A DNA stretch of 64,000 bases from positions 2,711,116-2,775,115 of the forward strand of contig NZ_JAFEJK010000001.1 of assembly GCF_016888515.1 (NCBI RefSeq), in the 5' to 3' direction. The stretch's first letter is position 1. Each line of letters starts with the position of its first letter. A model generated the notes under the pieces. The model made no database searches. It was not told the DNA's origin and saw only the letters and a program-made list of their open reading frames with translations. Positions 25,865-34,854 of this stretch are shown piece after piece. The position numbers and the translations under genes are program-made. Source of the stretch: Shimia biformata. GTDB lineage: Bacteria; Pseudomonadota; Alphaproteobacteria; Rhodobacterales; Rhodobacteraceae.

Positions 25865-27199
25865 TTACTCGTCGTCGAGTGCCTCGACTGCCTTTTCCAG
25901 ATCGTCCTTGCTGATTTCCTTCTCGGAAACTTTTGCAAGTTCAAAGACATAGTCCACGACCTTGTCCTCAAAGATCGGCGCGCGCAGCTGCTGCTGCATC
26001 TGGGCGTTCTGCTGCACGAACTCAAAGAACTGGCGTTCCTGTCCCGGATACTGACGGGCCTGGTTCATGATGGCCTGGGTCATCTCGGCGTCGGTCACTT
26101 CGACCTCGGCCTTCTGCCCCAGCTCGGCCAGAAGCAGACCCAGACGCACGCGGCGCTCGGCCAGCTTGGTATGTTCCTCGGTCGGCTCGATGGTGTCGTG
26201 GTTGTGGTCATGCACGTCCGGGTTCTCGTCGTGCCACAGCTGATGCGCGATCTGGCCAGCTTCGGCCTCGACCAGCGACGGCGGCAGGTCGAACGACACC
26301 AGCTTGTCCATCTCGTCCAGCAGGTGACGCTTCATCACCGCACGTGCGGCACCGGCGTATTCGGCTTCCAGACGCTCGCGGATCTGCGCTTTCAGACCGT
26401 CCAGGTCTTCCGACCCAAACTTCTGTGCCAGCTCGTCGTTGATTTCGGCGGCAACGGGTTCCTTGACCTCTTTCACGGTGCAGGAGAACACGGCCTCTTT
26501 ACCGGCCAGATGCTCGGCACCGTATTCCGCCGGGAAGGTCACGGTGACCTCTTTTTCCTCACCGGCTTTCACGCCAACCAGCTGCTCCTCGAAACCGGGG
26601 ATGAACTGACCCGACCCCAGCGTCAGCGGGAAATCTTCCGCCGAACCGCCGTCGAACGCCTCGCCGTCGACCTTGCCGACGAAATCCATCACGACCTGAT
26701 CGCCATCCTTGGCTTTCGAGCCTTTCTTGCGGGCCTTGAAGTCCTGCGCAGTCTCGGCCAGGTTCGCCAGCGCCTCATCAACGGCGGCGTCGTCAGCCTT
26801 GACGACCAGCTTCTCAAGGGCGATGCCCTTCAGGTCCACTTCCGGGATTTCGGGAAGCGCTTCATAGGACATCTCGACTTCGACGTCGTCGCCCTCTTTC
26901 CACTCTTCGCCATTCTTCATTTCGACCTTGGGCTGAAGCGCCGGCTTTTCACCCGTGTCTTCGAAATGCTTGTTCATCGCACCGTCGATGGTTTCCTGCA
27001 TCGCTTCGCCCAGCAGACGCTGGCCAAACTGCTTCTTCAGCAGCGGCATCGGCACCTTGCCTTTGCGGAAGCCCTTCATCTCGATCTCGGGCTGGGCCTC
27101 GACGAGCTTTTCATTGACCTTCGCGTCCAGCTCGGCCGCGGTCACGGTGATCGAATAACCGCGCTTCAGACCTTCCTTCAAAGTCTCGGTGACCTGCAT
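25865..27199 (-). CDS. tig: Trigger factor
   Basis: A ribosome-associated chaperone and prolyl isomerase, 444 residues. The ribosome-docking signature GFRKGKVP is at about residue 44, followed by the FKBP-type domain (about residues 160-245, including [19 protein letters not shown]) and the helical C-terminal chaperone arms. The frame extends upstream to 27331, but [17 protein letters not shown] at 27199 is the conserved start. Its C terminus is acidic ([10 protein letters not shown]). It is flanked by a terminator and appears to be a single-gene unit. Confidence 0.97.
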   Translation of the reverse strand: MQVTETLKEGLKRGYSITVTAAELDAKVNEKLVEAQPEIEMKGFRKGKVPMPLLKKQFGQRLLGEAMQETIDGAMNKHFEDTGEKPALQPKVEMKNGEEWKEGDDVEVEMSYEALPEIPEVDLKGIALEKLVVKADDAAVDEALANLAETAQDFKARKKGSKAKDGDQVVMDFVGKVDGEAFDGGSAEDFPLTLGSGQFIPGFEEQLVGVKAGEEKEVTVTFPAEYGAEHLAGKEAVFSCTVKEVKEPVAAEINDELAQKFGSEDLDGLKAQIRERLEAEYAGAARAVMKRHLLDEMDKLVSFDLPPSLVEAEAGQIAHQLWHDENPDVHDHNHDTIEPTEEHTKLAERRVRLGLLLAELGQKAEVEVTDAEMTQAIMNQARQYPGQERQFFEFVQQNAQMQQQLRAPIFEDKVVDYVFELAKVSEKEISKDDLEKAVEALDDE

Positions 27200-27325
27200 G
27201 TCATTTCCCCATAGGTTACGGCGCGCGGGTCCCCGCGCGGATACAAATTTGCGCCCTTCTATTGCCCGCCGCGCATGGGCGCAAGGGGCAATGACGCGAT
27301 TTTGTGCCTGTTGACGGACCGACCA

Positions 27326-27359
27326 AATCAAAGGGGCGCCTGCCTGCGCAGACGCCCCC
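27326..27359 (-). terminator. Terminator after the porin gene
   Basis: A GC-rich stem (GGGGCG/CGCCCC, with further pairing inside a 14-base loop region) followed by TTTGATTTGG on the minus strand, about 25 bases beyond the porin stop. Confidence 0.6.
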
Positions 27360-27384
27360 GGTTGATGTGCGTTTCAGTGTCGGC

Positions 27385-28473
27385 TCAGAACTTCCAGCGC
27401 GCACCGAACAGATAGGAATTGGCATCCTGATAGGTCGTTGCCGTGGTGTCGGCATAGCCGTACTGACGGAACCCGAAGTAAACCTCCAGGTCGGCGCTGT
27501 CGATCTCCTGGACAATGCCGATCCCGACCGCGTCGCTTTCGTCACCGGCGCTCACATTGTCCTGCCCCATGTAATAGTCGACCGCGATGCTTGTCGTGCC
27601 GAACGCGAAGAAGTCACGCCGAACCCCAAGCTTGCCGTAGATGTAAGAGGCATCCGCGCTGTTCTGACCGGCGGCAACGGTGACGTTGAAACCCGAGGGC
27701 ATATGCAACGCCGAGAATGTCCCGGCATATTGGTGCGTGGTGCCGCCACCATCCATGTCGTTCCACAGAACACCGGCGCTGGCGACATATTTCATCGACC
27801 CGAACTCGCGCGCATAGCGGGCGGCCACGTCATAAAGCACGTCGTCGTTGCCGCTGGACAGGATCTCGGTCCCGACAGACGCCGACAGGGTCAGCCCCCC
27901 CAGATCGGGCGAGTCATACCGCAGCCGGCCTTTGCGAGAGCCGTCGAAGTTCGGATAAACCGACCCGACCTTGACCGTCGACAGCGCGCCACCGCTGGTG
28001 CGGAAGAAGAACCCGCCCGCGGAGTCGCCAATGGCGTTATAGGTGGTCAGCGACGTGCCCGAGAGATCGGAATTCGTGACCCCGTCCGTGGCCATCGACC
28101 CCTGACCGACCGAGAAGGTCCCCGCGGTCGAAGTTTCAAAGATCGCGTCGATCTTGCGCAGCTTGGTCTTGTCCCAGTCCCAGATATCGGGCGTGGTGGT
28201 CTGGCTGATCGACGACGTGCCACGGAAACCAAGTGCGGTTTCAAAGTTGAACTTGAATGTCGCGCTCGACATCGGACGTTCCCACCAGATGCCGATCCGC
28301 GACGGCGCGTGGCTGCTGTCGGCGAATTCGGTCGTGGTGGTTGCGCCGTCGTCAAAGCTGACAATGGCCGGGTTCACAAATCCGTAAAACCGGAACCCAT
28401 CTTCCGCGGCAGCGGTCTGCGCCATGCCAATACCCAGCGGCAGCGCCGCCAAACCTGCATAAATACGTTTCAT
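27385..28473 (-). CDS. Outer-membrane porin
   Basis: A 362-residue exported beta-barrel protein. It has a signal peptide (KRIYAGLAALPLGIGMAQTAAA, cleavage near residue 24) and then EDGFRFYGFVNPAIVSFDDG, typical of Gram-negative porins. The rest alternates polar and aromatic residues, with many short strands, and ends in ARWKF, a terminal Phe of the kind recognised by the BAM complex. The frame is open upstream to 28554, but the signal peptide defines the start. It resembles rhodobacterial general porins; substrate unknown. Confidence 0.88.
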   Translation of the reverse strand: MKRIYAGLAALPLGIGMAQTAAAEDGFRFYGFVNPAIVSFDDGATTTTEFADSSHAPSRIGIWWERPMSSATFKFNFETALGFRGTSSISQTTTPDIWDWDKTKLRKIDAIFETSTAGTFSVGQGSMATDGVTNSDLSGTSLTTYNAIGDSAGGFFFRTSGGALSTVKVGSVYPNFDGSRKGRLRYDSPDLGGLTLSASVGTEILSSGNDDVLYDVAARYAREFGSMKYVASAGVLWNDMDGGGTTHQYAGTFSALHMPSGFNVTVAAGQNSADASYIYGKLGVRRDFFAFGTTSIAVDYYMGQDNVSAGDESDAVGIGIVQEIDSADLEVYFGFRQYGYADTTATTYQDANSYLFGARWKF

Positions 28474-28531
28474 TTCAAAGCTTCCCATCTCAGCTAATAT
28501 CCGACTCTGGATCGAGTCGCGCTCTGGCCAA

Positions 28532-28561
28532 AGAATATGATCCGCCAATCCCAAATTGCAA
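28532..28561 (-). promoter_or_regulatory. Candidate porin promoter
   Basis: TTGCAA (28561-28556) and TATTCT (28537-28532) with an 18-base spacer on the minus strand, about 60 bases before the porin ATG. The spacing and sequence are acceptable but not strong. The remainder of the gap to the tRNA gene shows no gene. Confidence 0.35.
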
Positions 28562-28701
28562 TCTCAGCAGAACAGCTTTCCGGCTGGTGTGGCTTCCCGT
28601 CCGAACCTTGCCCGGCACGCATTTTCGCATTCCTCTGCGCACGCCCAAACACCCCGAGGCAAAACGCCGCGACATGATTTGCAATTTTCCGGGAAAAAAA
28701 G

Positions 28702-28786
28702 TGGTGCGGGTGGAGGGACTTGAACCCCCACGCCTCGCGGCGCCAGAACCTAAATCTGGTGCGTCTACCAATTTCGCCACACCCGC
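28702..28786 (-). tRNA. tRNA-Leu (anticodon UAG)
   Basis: The minus strand folds as a class II tRNA with a long variable arm. The acceptor stem is GCGGGTG/CACCCGC, the D arm contains AAATTGGTAGACGC, the anticodon stem CCAGA/TCTGG encloses TTTAGGT (anticodon TAG), and the T arm contains GGTTCAAGTCC. The CCA end is encoded (28704-28702), followed at once by CTTTTTTTCC, a simple T-run terminator. The 85-base length is right for tRNA-Leu. Confidence 0.97.
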
Positions 28787-28869
28787 ACGGTGCGCGGTGC
28801 ATAGCAAAGCTGAAATCGGGATGCGAGAGGAAAATTCCGGCGCGGGGCGACAATTCTGTTCGCAACCGT

Positions 28870-30519
28870 TTAGGTCGCAAGCTCTTGCAGCACGCGGGGC
28901 AGAATCTCGGGCAGGTCCTCGGCGATCAGGCCCGGTCCGAAGGTCCGCGCGCATTCGACATGCAGCCAGGCGGCGATTTCGGCGGCTTGCATCGGCACGA
29001 AACCGCGCGCGAGAAGTCCGGCGATGAACCCGGCCAGCACATCCCCTGCCCCGGCCGTCGCCAACCACGGCGCGGCGCGGTCGTAATGGGCCGAGTTGAT
29101 GCTGCACGCGCCGGTCAAATCGGCAATCACCGTATCCGGCCCCTTGAACAACACCGTGCAGCCCGCGCGAGCAGCGGCCTCGCGGGTGGCGTCGACCTTG
29201 GAATAGGCCGGCCCCGTGGTGGCTGGTGCTATCAGCCTAGCGTGGATGTCGGGGAACAACCGCTTGAACTCGCCTTCATGCGGGGTCAGCACGCAGTCTT
29301 CGTGCAGCATATCGAACAGCACTTCGGGCGCATCGGCAAACCCCGTCAGCGCGTCGGCGTCCAGCACCGTTGCGCGCTTTTGCTGCAATGCCACCGGCAC
29401 CAGATCGCGCGCAGGTTCAAGTCCCATTCCCGGGCCAAGGCACAGCGCGTTGATCCGGTCATCCTGCAACACATGGCTCAACGCACCTGGATCGCCCACT
29501 TCGCACATCATCAGCGCCGTGATCTGCGCCGCGACCTCGGCCTGCGCCTCATGCGGCACCCCCAGCGTCACCAGCCCCGCCCCGATCCGCAGCGCCCCCC
29601 GCGCCGCCAGCCGTGCCGCGCCGGTCTTGCCTGCGCCGCCCGACAGGATCAGCGCGTGGCCGTGGGAGTATTTGTGGTCACCGTTCTTGAAAACAGAATC
29701 GTCAGGTGCGTCCACCGCCAGAATCGGGTCAGATGTACTTGTTACACCAAGGTTCGCCCCCGGCCCGGGGGTGGGGGCGATTTCGCCCCCGCCCTGGGGG
29801 GCGGGTCGGGGGCGAACCGGGGCTGAAGCCCCGGGTGAACTGTTGAGACCAATGTCCTTGACCACGACCAACCTGCACTCAGAAGGACCATCGGCCAGTT
29901 GATGGCCGAGTTTTTGACGGTGAAACGTTACCGTGATCGCGCATTCCGGCAACGGTGGATCAAAAGCGCGAAGCCCTCTTCCACTGTCTGCGCAAACGCC
30001 ACTTGGCATGTCGACAAACACCCATTTGGAGAAAGCAAATGAATCTGTTGCGGCCGCAATGCTCATGATGTGGCAAATCTCGTCATTCAACCGTCGTACC
30101 AGTCCGGTTCCAAACAATGCGTCGACGACGAGAATTTCAGCGCCAGAGACGTTTGCCTCGGACCGGACCAGCTGATCAACGGCAAGTGGCTTGACCTCCC
30201 CCATCTCCCCCCACCGCTCATAATTCACCTTTGCATCCGGCGGCAGCTTTTCGGCATCCCCGTAGAGGAAAACCTCCACCTCCCAGCCCCACTCCTTCAA
30301 CAGACGCGCCACGACAAACCCGTCGCCGCCGTTGTTGCCGGGGCCGCACAAAACCACGGCGCGATGCGAGGTTTTTGCCAGTTCGGGCCATTCCTCGAAC
30401 ACCGCTTCGACCACGCCCCGCCCGGCCCGCTCCATCAGCTCCAGCCCGGTCACCTCGCCGGAATCAATCGCCGCCTTTTCTATGGCGCGCATTTGGGCAG
30501 CAGTGAGTAATTCGGTCAC
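28870..30519 (-). CDS. nnr: Bifunctional NAD(P)H-hydrate epimerase / ADP-dependent NAD(P)HX dehydratase
   Basis: A 549-residue metabolite-repair enzyme that restores damaged NADH and NADPH. The N-terminal YjeF_N epimerase domain (about residues 1-225) has VVLCGPGNNGGDGFVVARLL and VDALFGTGLVR. The C-terminal ribokinase-like dehydratase (about residues 265-549) has KGPDTVIADLTG and the catalytic ATAGAGDVLAGFIAGLLARG. Between the two domains, residues about 229-257 (Pro/Gly-rich, no similarity to either domain) are encoded by the large palindrome at 29751-29834. The insertion keeps the frame, and the domains on each side look intact. The gene is divergent from glnB. Confidence 0.95.
   Translation of the reverse strand: MTELLTAAQMRAIEKAAIDSGEVTGLELMERAGRGVVEAVFEEWPELAKTSHRAVVLCGPGNNGGDGFVVARLLKEWGWEVEVFLYGDAEKLPPDAKVNYERWGEMGEVKPLAVDQLVRSEANVSGAEILVVDALFGTGLVRRLNDEICHIMSIAAATDSFAFSKWVFVDMPSGVCADSGRGLRAFDPPLPECAITVTFHRQKLGHQLADGPSECRLVVVKDIGLNSSPGASAPVRPRPAPQGGGEIAPTPGPGANLGVTSTSDPILAVDAPDDSVFKNGDHKYSHGHALILSGGAGKTGAARLAARGALRIGAGLVTLGVPHEAQAEVAAQITALMMCEVGDPGALSHVLQDDRINALCLGPGMGLEPARDLVPVALQQKRATVLDADALTGFADAPEVLFDMLHEDCVLTPHEGEFKRLFPDIHARLIAPATTGPAYSKVDATREAAARAGCTVLFKGPDTVIADLTGACSINSAHYDRAAPWLATAGAGDVLAGFIAGLLARGFVPMQAAEIAAWLHVECARTFGPGLIAEDLPEILPRVLQELAT
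29751..29834. repeat. GC-rich palindromic element inside nnr
   Basis: An imperfect palindrome of about 68 bases. The outer arms are GGTTCGCCCCCG and CGGGGGCGAACC (29751-29762 and 29807-29818), with complementary G/C-rich inner segments around a GATTTC centre. It is followed directly by a second hairpin (CCGGGGCT/AGCCCCGG, about 29818-29834). It interrupts the linker of a bifunctional enzyme without breaking the frame, the behaviour described for protein-coding palindromic elements such as those in Rickettsia. Confidence 0.75.
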
Positions 30520-30657
30520 TTTGTGATCCTTTGCGATTCAATTCAGCGCGAATTTCGCGCAATATGCCCATTTTTTGTGCAGCCGGCAGGAATCCACCGC
30601 CCCGCGCCACCCCGCGTCACCTTAGCCAATTGTGGACCGACAAGAGAAGTGGTCTGA

Positions 30658-31029
<372 letters not shown>

Positions 31030-31072
31030 GCCACGAATTCAAACTACATCTCTAGACAGAAGGAACCAGGGA

Positions 31073-32479
31073 ATGAGCGCAGACGCAGTTCTCCAGCAGA
31101 TCAAGGACGAAGGCGTAGAATACGTCGACATCCGTTTCACCGACCCGCGCGGTAAGCTTCAGCACGTCACCGTGATGGCCGATCAGGTCGACGAGGACTT
31201 CCTTGAAGAAGGCTTCATGTTCGACGGTTCGTCGATCGCAGGCTGGAAATCGATCGAAGCATCGGACATGAAACTGATGCCCGACACCACCAGCGCCTAT
31301 GTCGACCCGTTCTATGCCGAGAAAACCCTCTGCATCCACTGCTCGGTTGTCGAACCCGACACCGGCGAAGCCTATGAGCGCGACCCGCGCGGCACCGCGC
31401 AGAAGGCCGAAGCCTATCTGAAATCGTCGGGCATCGGCGATGTGGCCTACATGGGCCCCGAGGCGGAATTCTTCCTGTTCGACGACGTGCGTTTCTCGAA
31501 CTCGATCAACAAGGTATCCTACGAAGTTGATGCGCTGGACGCGTCGTGGAACACCGATACCGAATATGAAATGGGCAACACCGGCCACCGTCCGGGCGTC
31601 AAGGGCGGGTATTTCCCGGTGAACCCGATCGACGATGCACAGGACATCCGCTCGGAAATGCTCTCGACCATGAAGCGTCTGGGCATGAAGGTCGACAAGC
31701 ACCACCACGAAGTGGCCTCGTGCCAGCACGAGCTGGGCCTGATCTTCGACAGCCTGACCAAACAGGCCGACGAGCTGCAGAAATACAAATACGTCATCCA
31801 CAACGTTGCCCAGTCCTATGGCAAATCGGCAACCTTCATGCCGAAGCCGATCGCAGGCGACAACGGCACCGGCATGCACGTGAACATGTCGATCTGGAAA
31901 GACGGCAAGCCGCTGTTCGCAGGCGACAAATACGCCGACCTGAGCCAGGAAGCACTGTATTTCATCGGCGGCATCCTGAAGCACGCGAAAGCGCTCAATG
32001 CCTTCACCAACCCGTCGACCAACAGCTACAAGCGTCTGATCCCCGGTTTCGAAGCGCCCGTTCTGCGCGCGTATTCGGCCCGCAACCGCTCGGGTTGTGT
32101 CCGTATTCCGTGGACTGAATCGCCGAAAGCCAAGCGCGTCGAAGCCCGCTTCCCCGATCCGTCGTCGAACCCCTACCTGTGCTTCGCGGCACTGCTGATG
32201 GCCGGTCTTGACGGCATCCAGAACAAGATCGATCCGGGCGAAGCCATGGACAAGAACCTCTATGACCTGCCCGCCGAGGAACTGGCCGGCATCCCGACCG
32301 TCTGTGGTTCGCTGCGCGAAGCCATGGAAGAGCTGGAAAAGGACATGGACTTCCTGCTGGCAGGCGACGTGTTCACCAAGGACCAGATCCAGGGTTACAT
32401 CGACCTCAAGATGGAAGAGATCGAAACCTACGAACACACCCCGCACCCGGTCGAATTCGGCATGTACTACAGCTGCTGA
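31073..32479 (+). CDS. glnA: Glutamine synthetase type I
   Basis: A 468-residue GSI that forms glutamine from glutamate, ammonia and ATP. The signature regions are [13 protein letters not shown] (beta-grasp), [11 protein letters not shown] (metal site), [27 protein letters not shown] and the C-terminal [13 protein letters not shown]. The adenylylation tyrosine lies in [11 protein letters not shown] and falls at residue 397, the number used for E. coli GS. The open frame begins earlier (30884), but [19 protein letters not shown] is the conserved start with aaggaac upstream. A terminator follows. Confidence 0.98.
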   Translation: MSADAVLQQIKDEGVEYVDIRFTDPRGKLQHVTVMADQVDEDFLEEGFMFDGSSIAGWKSIEASDMKLMPDTTSAYVDPFYAEKTLCIHCSVVEPDTGEAYERDPRGTAQKAEAYLKSSGIGDVAYMGPEAEFFLFDDVRFSNSINKVSYEVDALDASWNTDTEYEMGNTGHRPGVKGGYFPVNPIDDAQDIRSEMLSTMKRLGMKVDKHHHEVASCQHELGLIFDSLTKQADELQKYKYVIHNVAQSYGKSATFMPKPIAGDNGTGMHVNMSIWKDGKPLFAGDKYADLSQEALYFIGGILKHAKALNAFTNPSTNSYKRLIPGFEAPVLRAYSARNRSGCVRIPWTESPKAKRVEARFPDPSSNPYLCFAALLMAGLDGIQNKIDPGEAMDKNLYDLPAEELAGIPTVCGSLREAMEELEKDMDFLLAGDVFTKDQIQGYIDLKMEEIETYEHTPHPVEFGMYYSC

Positions 32480-32501
32480 TCCGGTTTCGGAGAGTTTCGG
32501 G

Positions 32502-32530
32502 AAAGGGCGCTTTCGGGCGCCCTTTTCTTT
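32502..32530 (+). terminator. Terminator of glnB-glnA
   Basis: A perfect 9-base stem AAAGGGCGC/GCGCCCTTT with a 6-base loop, then TCTTTTG, starting 23 bases after the glnA stop. Confidence 0.85.
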
Positions 32531-32551
32531 TGCCTGCTGGTCAGGTCGATT

Positions 32552-33301
32552 TCAGACCGCCAGCGCCGCCTCGGGCAACAGATAGGTGTGGATCGAGAAG
32601 ACCACCGCATCGCTTTCAGGCAGACGCATGATCGCCTGCCGCTCACTGCGCATGAAACGGGGATGGCCGGGTCGACAAATCGGACGCGCGTCGCCTTCCA
32701 GCCGGGGCTGATGCAGCGCGGGATCGTCATACCAAAGCGCGTTGAACCGCCAGATCGGGCGCCCCACCCGCACGCCGTCAAACAGCCGCTGCACCCGGCG
32801 GGCGATGTTGTCGTCATAGCTTTCGACCGGGACATGGATCGCCAGAAGCGGTTTCAGGACCTTCTGCGCCAGCGTCCAGCTTGCCGGAAAACACAGGATC
32901 GCGCCGGTCAGGACATGTTCGTCGCCGCGTTTTTGCAAGATGCAGAAGTCATCTTGCAGAATGACCCCCAAAACCTGCAAAGGATGGTCACGGTCAATTG
33001 CGACCGCGCGCCCGTCCGGGGTGGTGATCTGATCTCCCGCCCTCTCGAACCCTATGGGCGCAAGCCGCGCGATCTCGGACAGGGCGAACTCCAGCAATTC
33101 CTGCGCGGCGGGCAATGCCTCGGGGTCCATCGCATGCACCGCCTCGGGGCGTTCGGCGATCAAGCGCACCCGTTCTGCCATCTGCCCGGCATAGGCTTCG
33201 TCGATCAGAAGCCAGTCATCCGGGTCCAGCGGCGCGATCCCCGGCAGGGGGCGCGGCGTCAGCGGGTCATAGGGGATGGTGTCATGCAGGATCAATGTCA
33301 T
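32552..33301 (-). CDS. DUF3445 protein (heme-dependent oxidative N-demethylase alpha-like)
   Basis: A 249-residue protein of the DUF3445/HODM alpha-subunit-like family. Members are heme proteins in oxidative N-demethylation, including dimethylamine monooxygenase subunits. Family-like segments are DDWLLIDEAYAGQMAERVRLI, LQVLGVILQDDFCILQK, TGAILCFPASWTLAQKVLKPLLAIHVPVESYDDNIARRVQRLFDGV and the Arg-rich FMRSERQAIMRLPESDAVVFSIHTYL. It is shorter than characterised alpha subunits, and no partner reductase or ferredoxin gene is next to it, so its substrate cannot be named. It is divergent from dddP, with about 120 bases between. Confidence 0.75.
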   Translation of the reverse strand: MTLILHDTIPYDPLTPRPLPGIAPLDPDDWLLIDEAYAGQMAERVRLIAERPEAVHAMDPEALPAAQELLEFALSEIARLAPIGFERAGDQITTPDGRAVAIDRDHPLQVLGVILQDDFCILQKRGDEHVLTGAILCFPASWTLAQKVLKPLLAIHVPVESYDDNIARRVQRLFDGVRVGRPIWRFNALWYDDPALHQPRLEGDARPICRPGHPRFMRSERQAIMRLPESDAVVFSIHTYLLPEAALAV

Positions 33302-33421
33302 GCCCCTGACTAGCAATCACATCCCGCGCCTGCACTCCAAAACCGAACCCGATGGTCGCTTTTGTGCATGACGCCCCACCCCGCCCGCCAACACCATGGC
33401 AGGAACAGCAGGAGGGCCCGC

Positions 33422-34762
33422 ATGGACACGCATTACCGCGACACCCGCAAGATCGACCCGACCAAGGGCGCAAAACTGGGCGACGGCACGGACAACACTG
33501 GCGACCGGATCGAGATCGGCCCCACCGCGCTCGCCTATCAGGAATGGGAGGTCGCCGGACTGGTCCTGCCCGACCTTGCCGCCATGCGCCATTATCGCTG
33601 GGAACGGCTGACGCGGCATATCGTGGATCGCGGATATGGCGGGCTTTTGATGTTTGACCCGCTGAACATCCGCTATGCCACCGACAGCACCAACATGCAG
33701 TTGTGGAACACCCACAACCCGTTCCGCGCCGTGCTGCTATGTGCCGATGGCTATATGGTGATCTGGGACTACAAGAACTCTCCCTTTCTCAGCAAATTCA
33801 ACTCCTTGGTGCGGGAACAGCGGTCGGGCGCGGACCTGTTCTATTTCGACCGGGGCGACAAGGTCGATGTGCAGGCGGATGTCTTTGCCAACGAGGTGCG
33901 CGTGCTTTTGCAGGAACATAGCCCCGGCAACACCCGGCTTGCCGTGGACAAGATCATGCTGCACGGGTTGCGCGCGCTTGAGGCGCAGGGGTTTCAGATC
34001 ATGGAAGGCGAGGAAGTGACCGAGAAGGCCCGCGCCGTCAAAGGCTCCGACGAGATCCTTGCCATGCGCTGCGCCCACCATGCCTGCGAAACCGCCGTCG
34101 CCGCGATGGAGGATTTCGCCCGCGCCAATGTCGGTGACGGACAGACAACCGAGGATGACATCTGGGCGGTGCTTCATGCCGAAAACATCCGGCGCGGCGG
34201 TGAATGGATCGAAACCCGGCTTCTGGCCTCGGGCCCGCGCACCAACCCGTGGTTTCAGGAATGCGGCCCGCGCATCACCCAAAGAAACGAGATCATCAGC
34301 TTCGACACCGACCTGATCGGCTCATACGGGATCTGCATCGACATCTCGCGCAGCTGGTGGATCGGCGACCGAGCGCCACGGCCGGACATGGTCTATGCCA
34401 TGCAACACGCCCACGAGCATATCATGACCAACATGGAGATGCTGAAACCCGGTGTGACGATCCCGGAACTTTCCGCCAATACGCATCGGCTGGACGACAA
34501 GTTTCAGGCCCAGAAATACGGCTGCCTGATGCACGGGGTCGGGTTGTGTGATGAATGGCCCCTTGTCGCCTACCCCGACAGGGCCGTGGCGGGCGCCTAT
34601 GACTATCCGCTTGAACCCGGCATGGTCCTCTGCGTCGAGGCCTGTGTCGGCGAGGTCGGGGGCGATTTCTCGATCAAACTGGAAGATCAGGTTCTGATCA
34701 CCGAAACCGGCTATGAAAACCTGACGACCTACCCGTTTGATGCCGCCCTGATGGGGCGCTGA
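33422..34762 (+). CDS. dddP: DMSP lyase DddP (M24 metallopeptidase fold)
   Basis: Cleaves dimethylsulfoniopropionate to dimethyl sulfide and acrylate. The 446-residue protein has the creatinase-like N-terminal domain and the pita-bread M24 domain. From the ATG at 33422, the six metal ligands fall at Asp295, Asp297, Asp307, His371, Glu406 and Glu421, and the catalytic Asp at 377 (HGVGLCDEWP). These are the numbers of the characterised Ruegeria lacuscaerulensis enzyme. The N terminus MDTHYRDTRKIDPTKGAKL and the length (447 there) agree. The open frame extends 60 bases upstream, but this ATG follows gcaggagggcccgc, a good ribosome-binding site. No acrylate-using genes (acuI, prpE) are adjacent. 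Confidence 0.95.
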   Translation: MDTHYRDTRKIDPTKGAKLGDGTDNTGDRIEIGPTALAYQEWEVAGLVLPDLAAMRHYRWERLTRHIVDRGYGGLLMFDPLNIRYATDSTNMQLWNTHNPFRAVLLCADGYMVIWDYKNSPFLSKFNSLVREQRSGADLFYFDRGDKVDVQADVFANEVRVLLQEHSPGNTRLAVDKIMLHGLRALEAQGFQIMEGEEVTEKARAVKGSDEILAMRCAHHACETAVAAMEDFARANVGDGQTTEDDIWAVLHAENIRRGGEWIETRLLASGPRTNPWFQECGPRITQRNEIISFDTDLIGSYGICIDISRSWWIGDRAPRPDMVYAMQHAHEHIMTNMEMLKPGVTIPELSANTHRLDDKFQAQKYGCLMHGVGLCDEWPLVAYPDRAVAGAYDYPLEPGMVLCVEACVGEVGGDFSIKLEDQVLITETGYENLTTYPFDAALMGR

Positions 34763-34854
34763 CGCGTTCTCAACATCGCGTGACAGCCCGGTTCCGCCCC
34801 TTGGGTTTTTGACGCCCAGCGCCCATCCTGTCGGGAAACCGACAGGAGCCCGCC

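Noticed and set aside
28702-28786. tRNA-Leu as an integration site for a mobile element
   Set aside because: No integrase and no repeat of the tRNA 3' end was noticed in the flanks.
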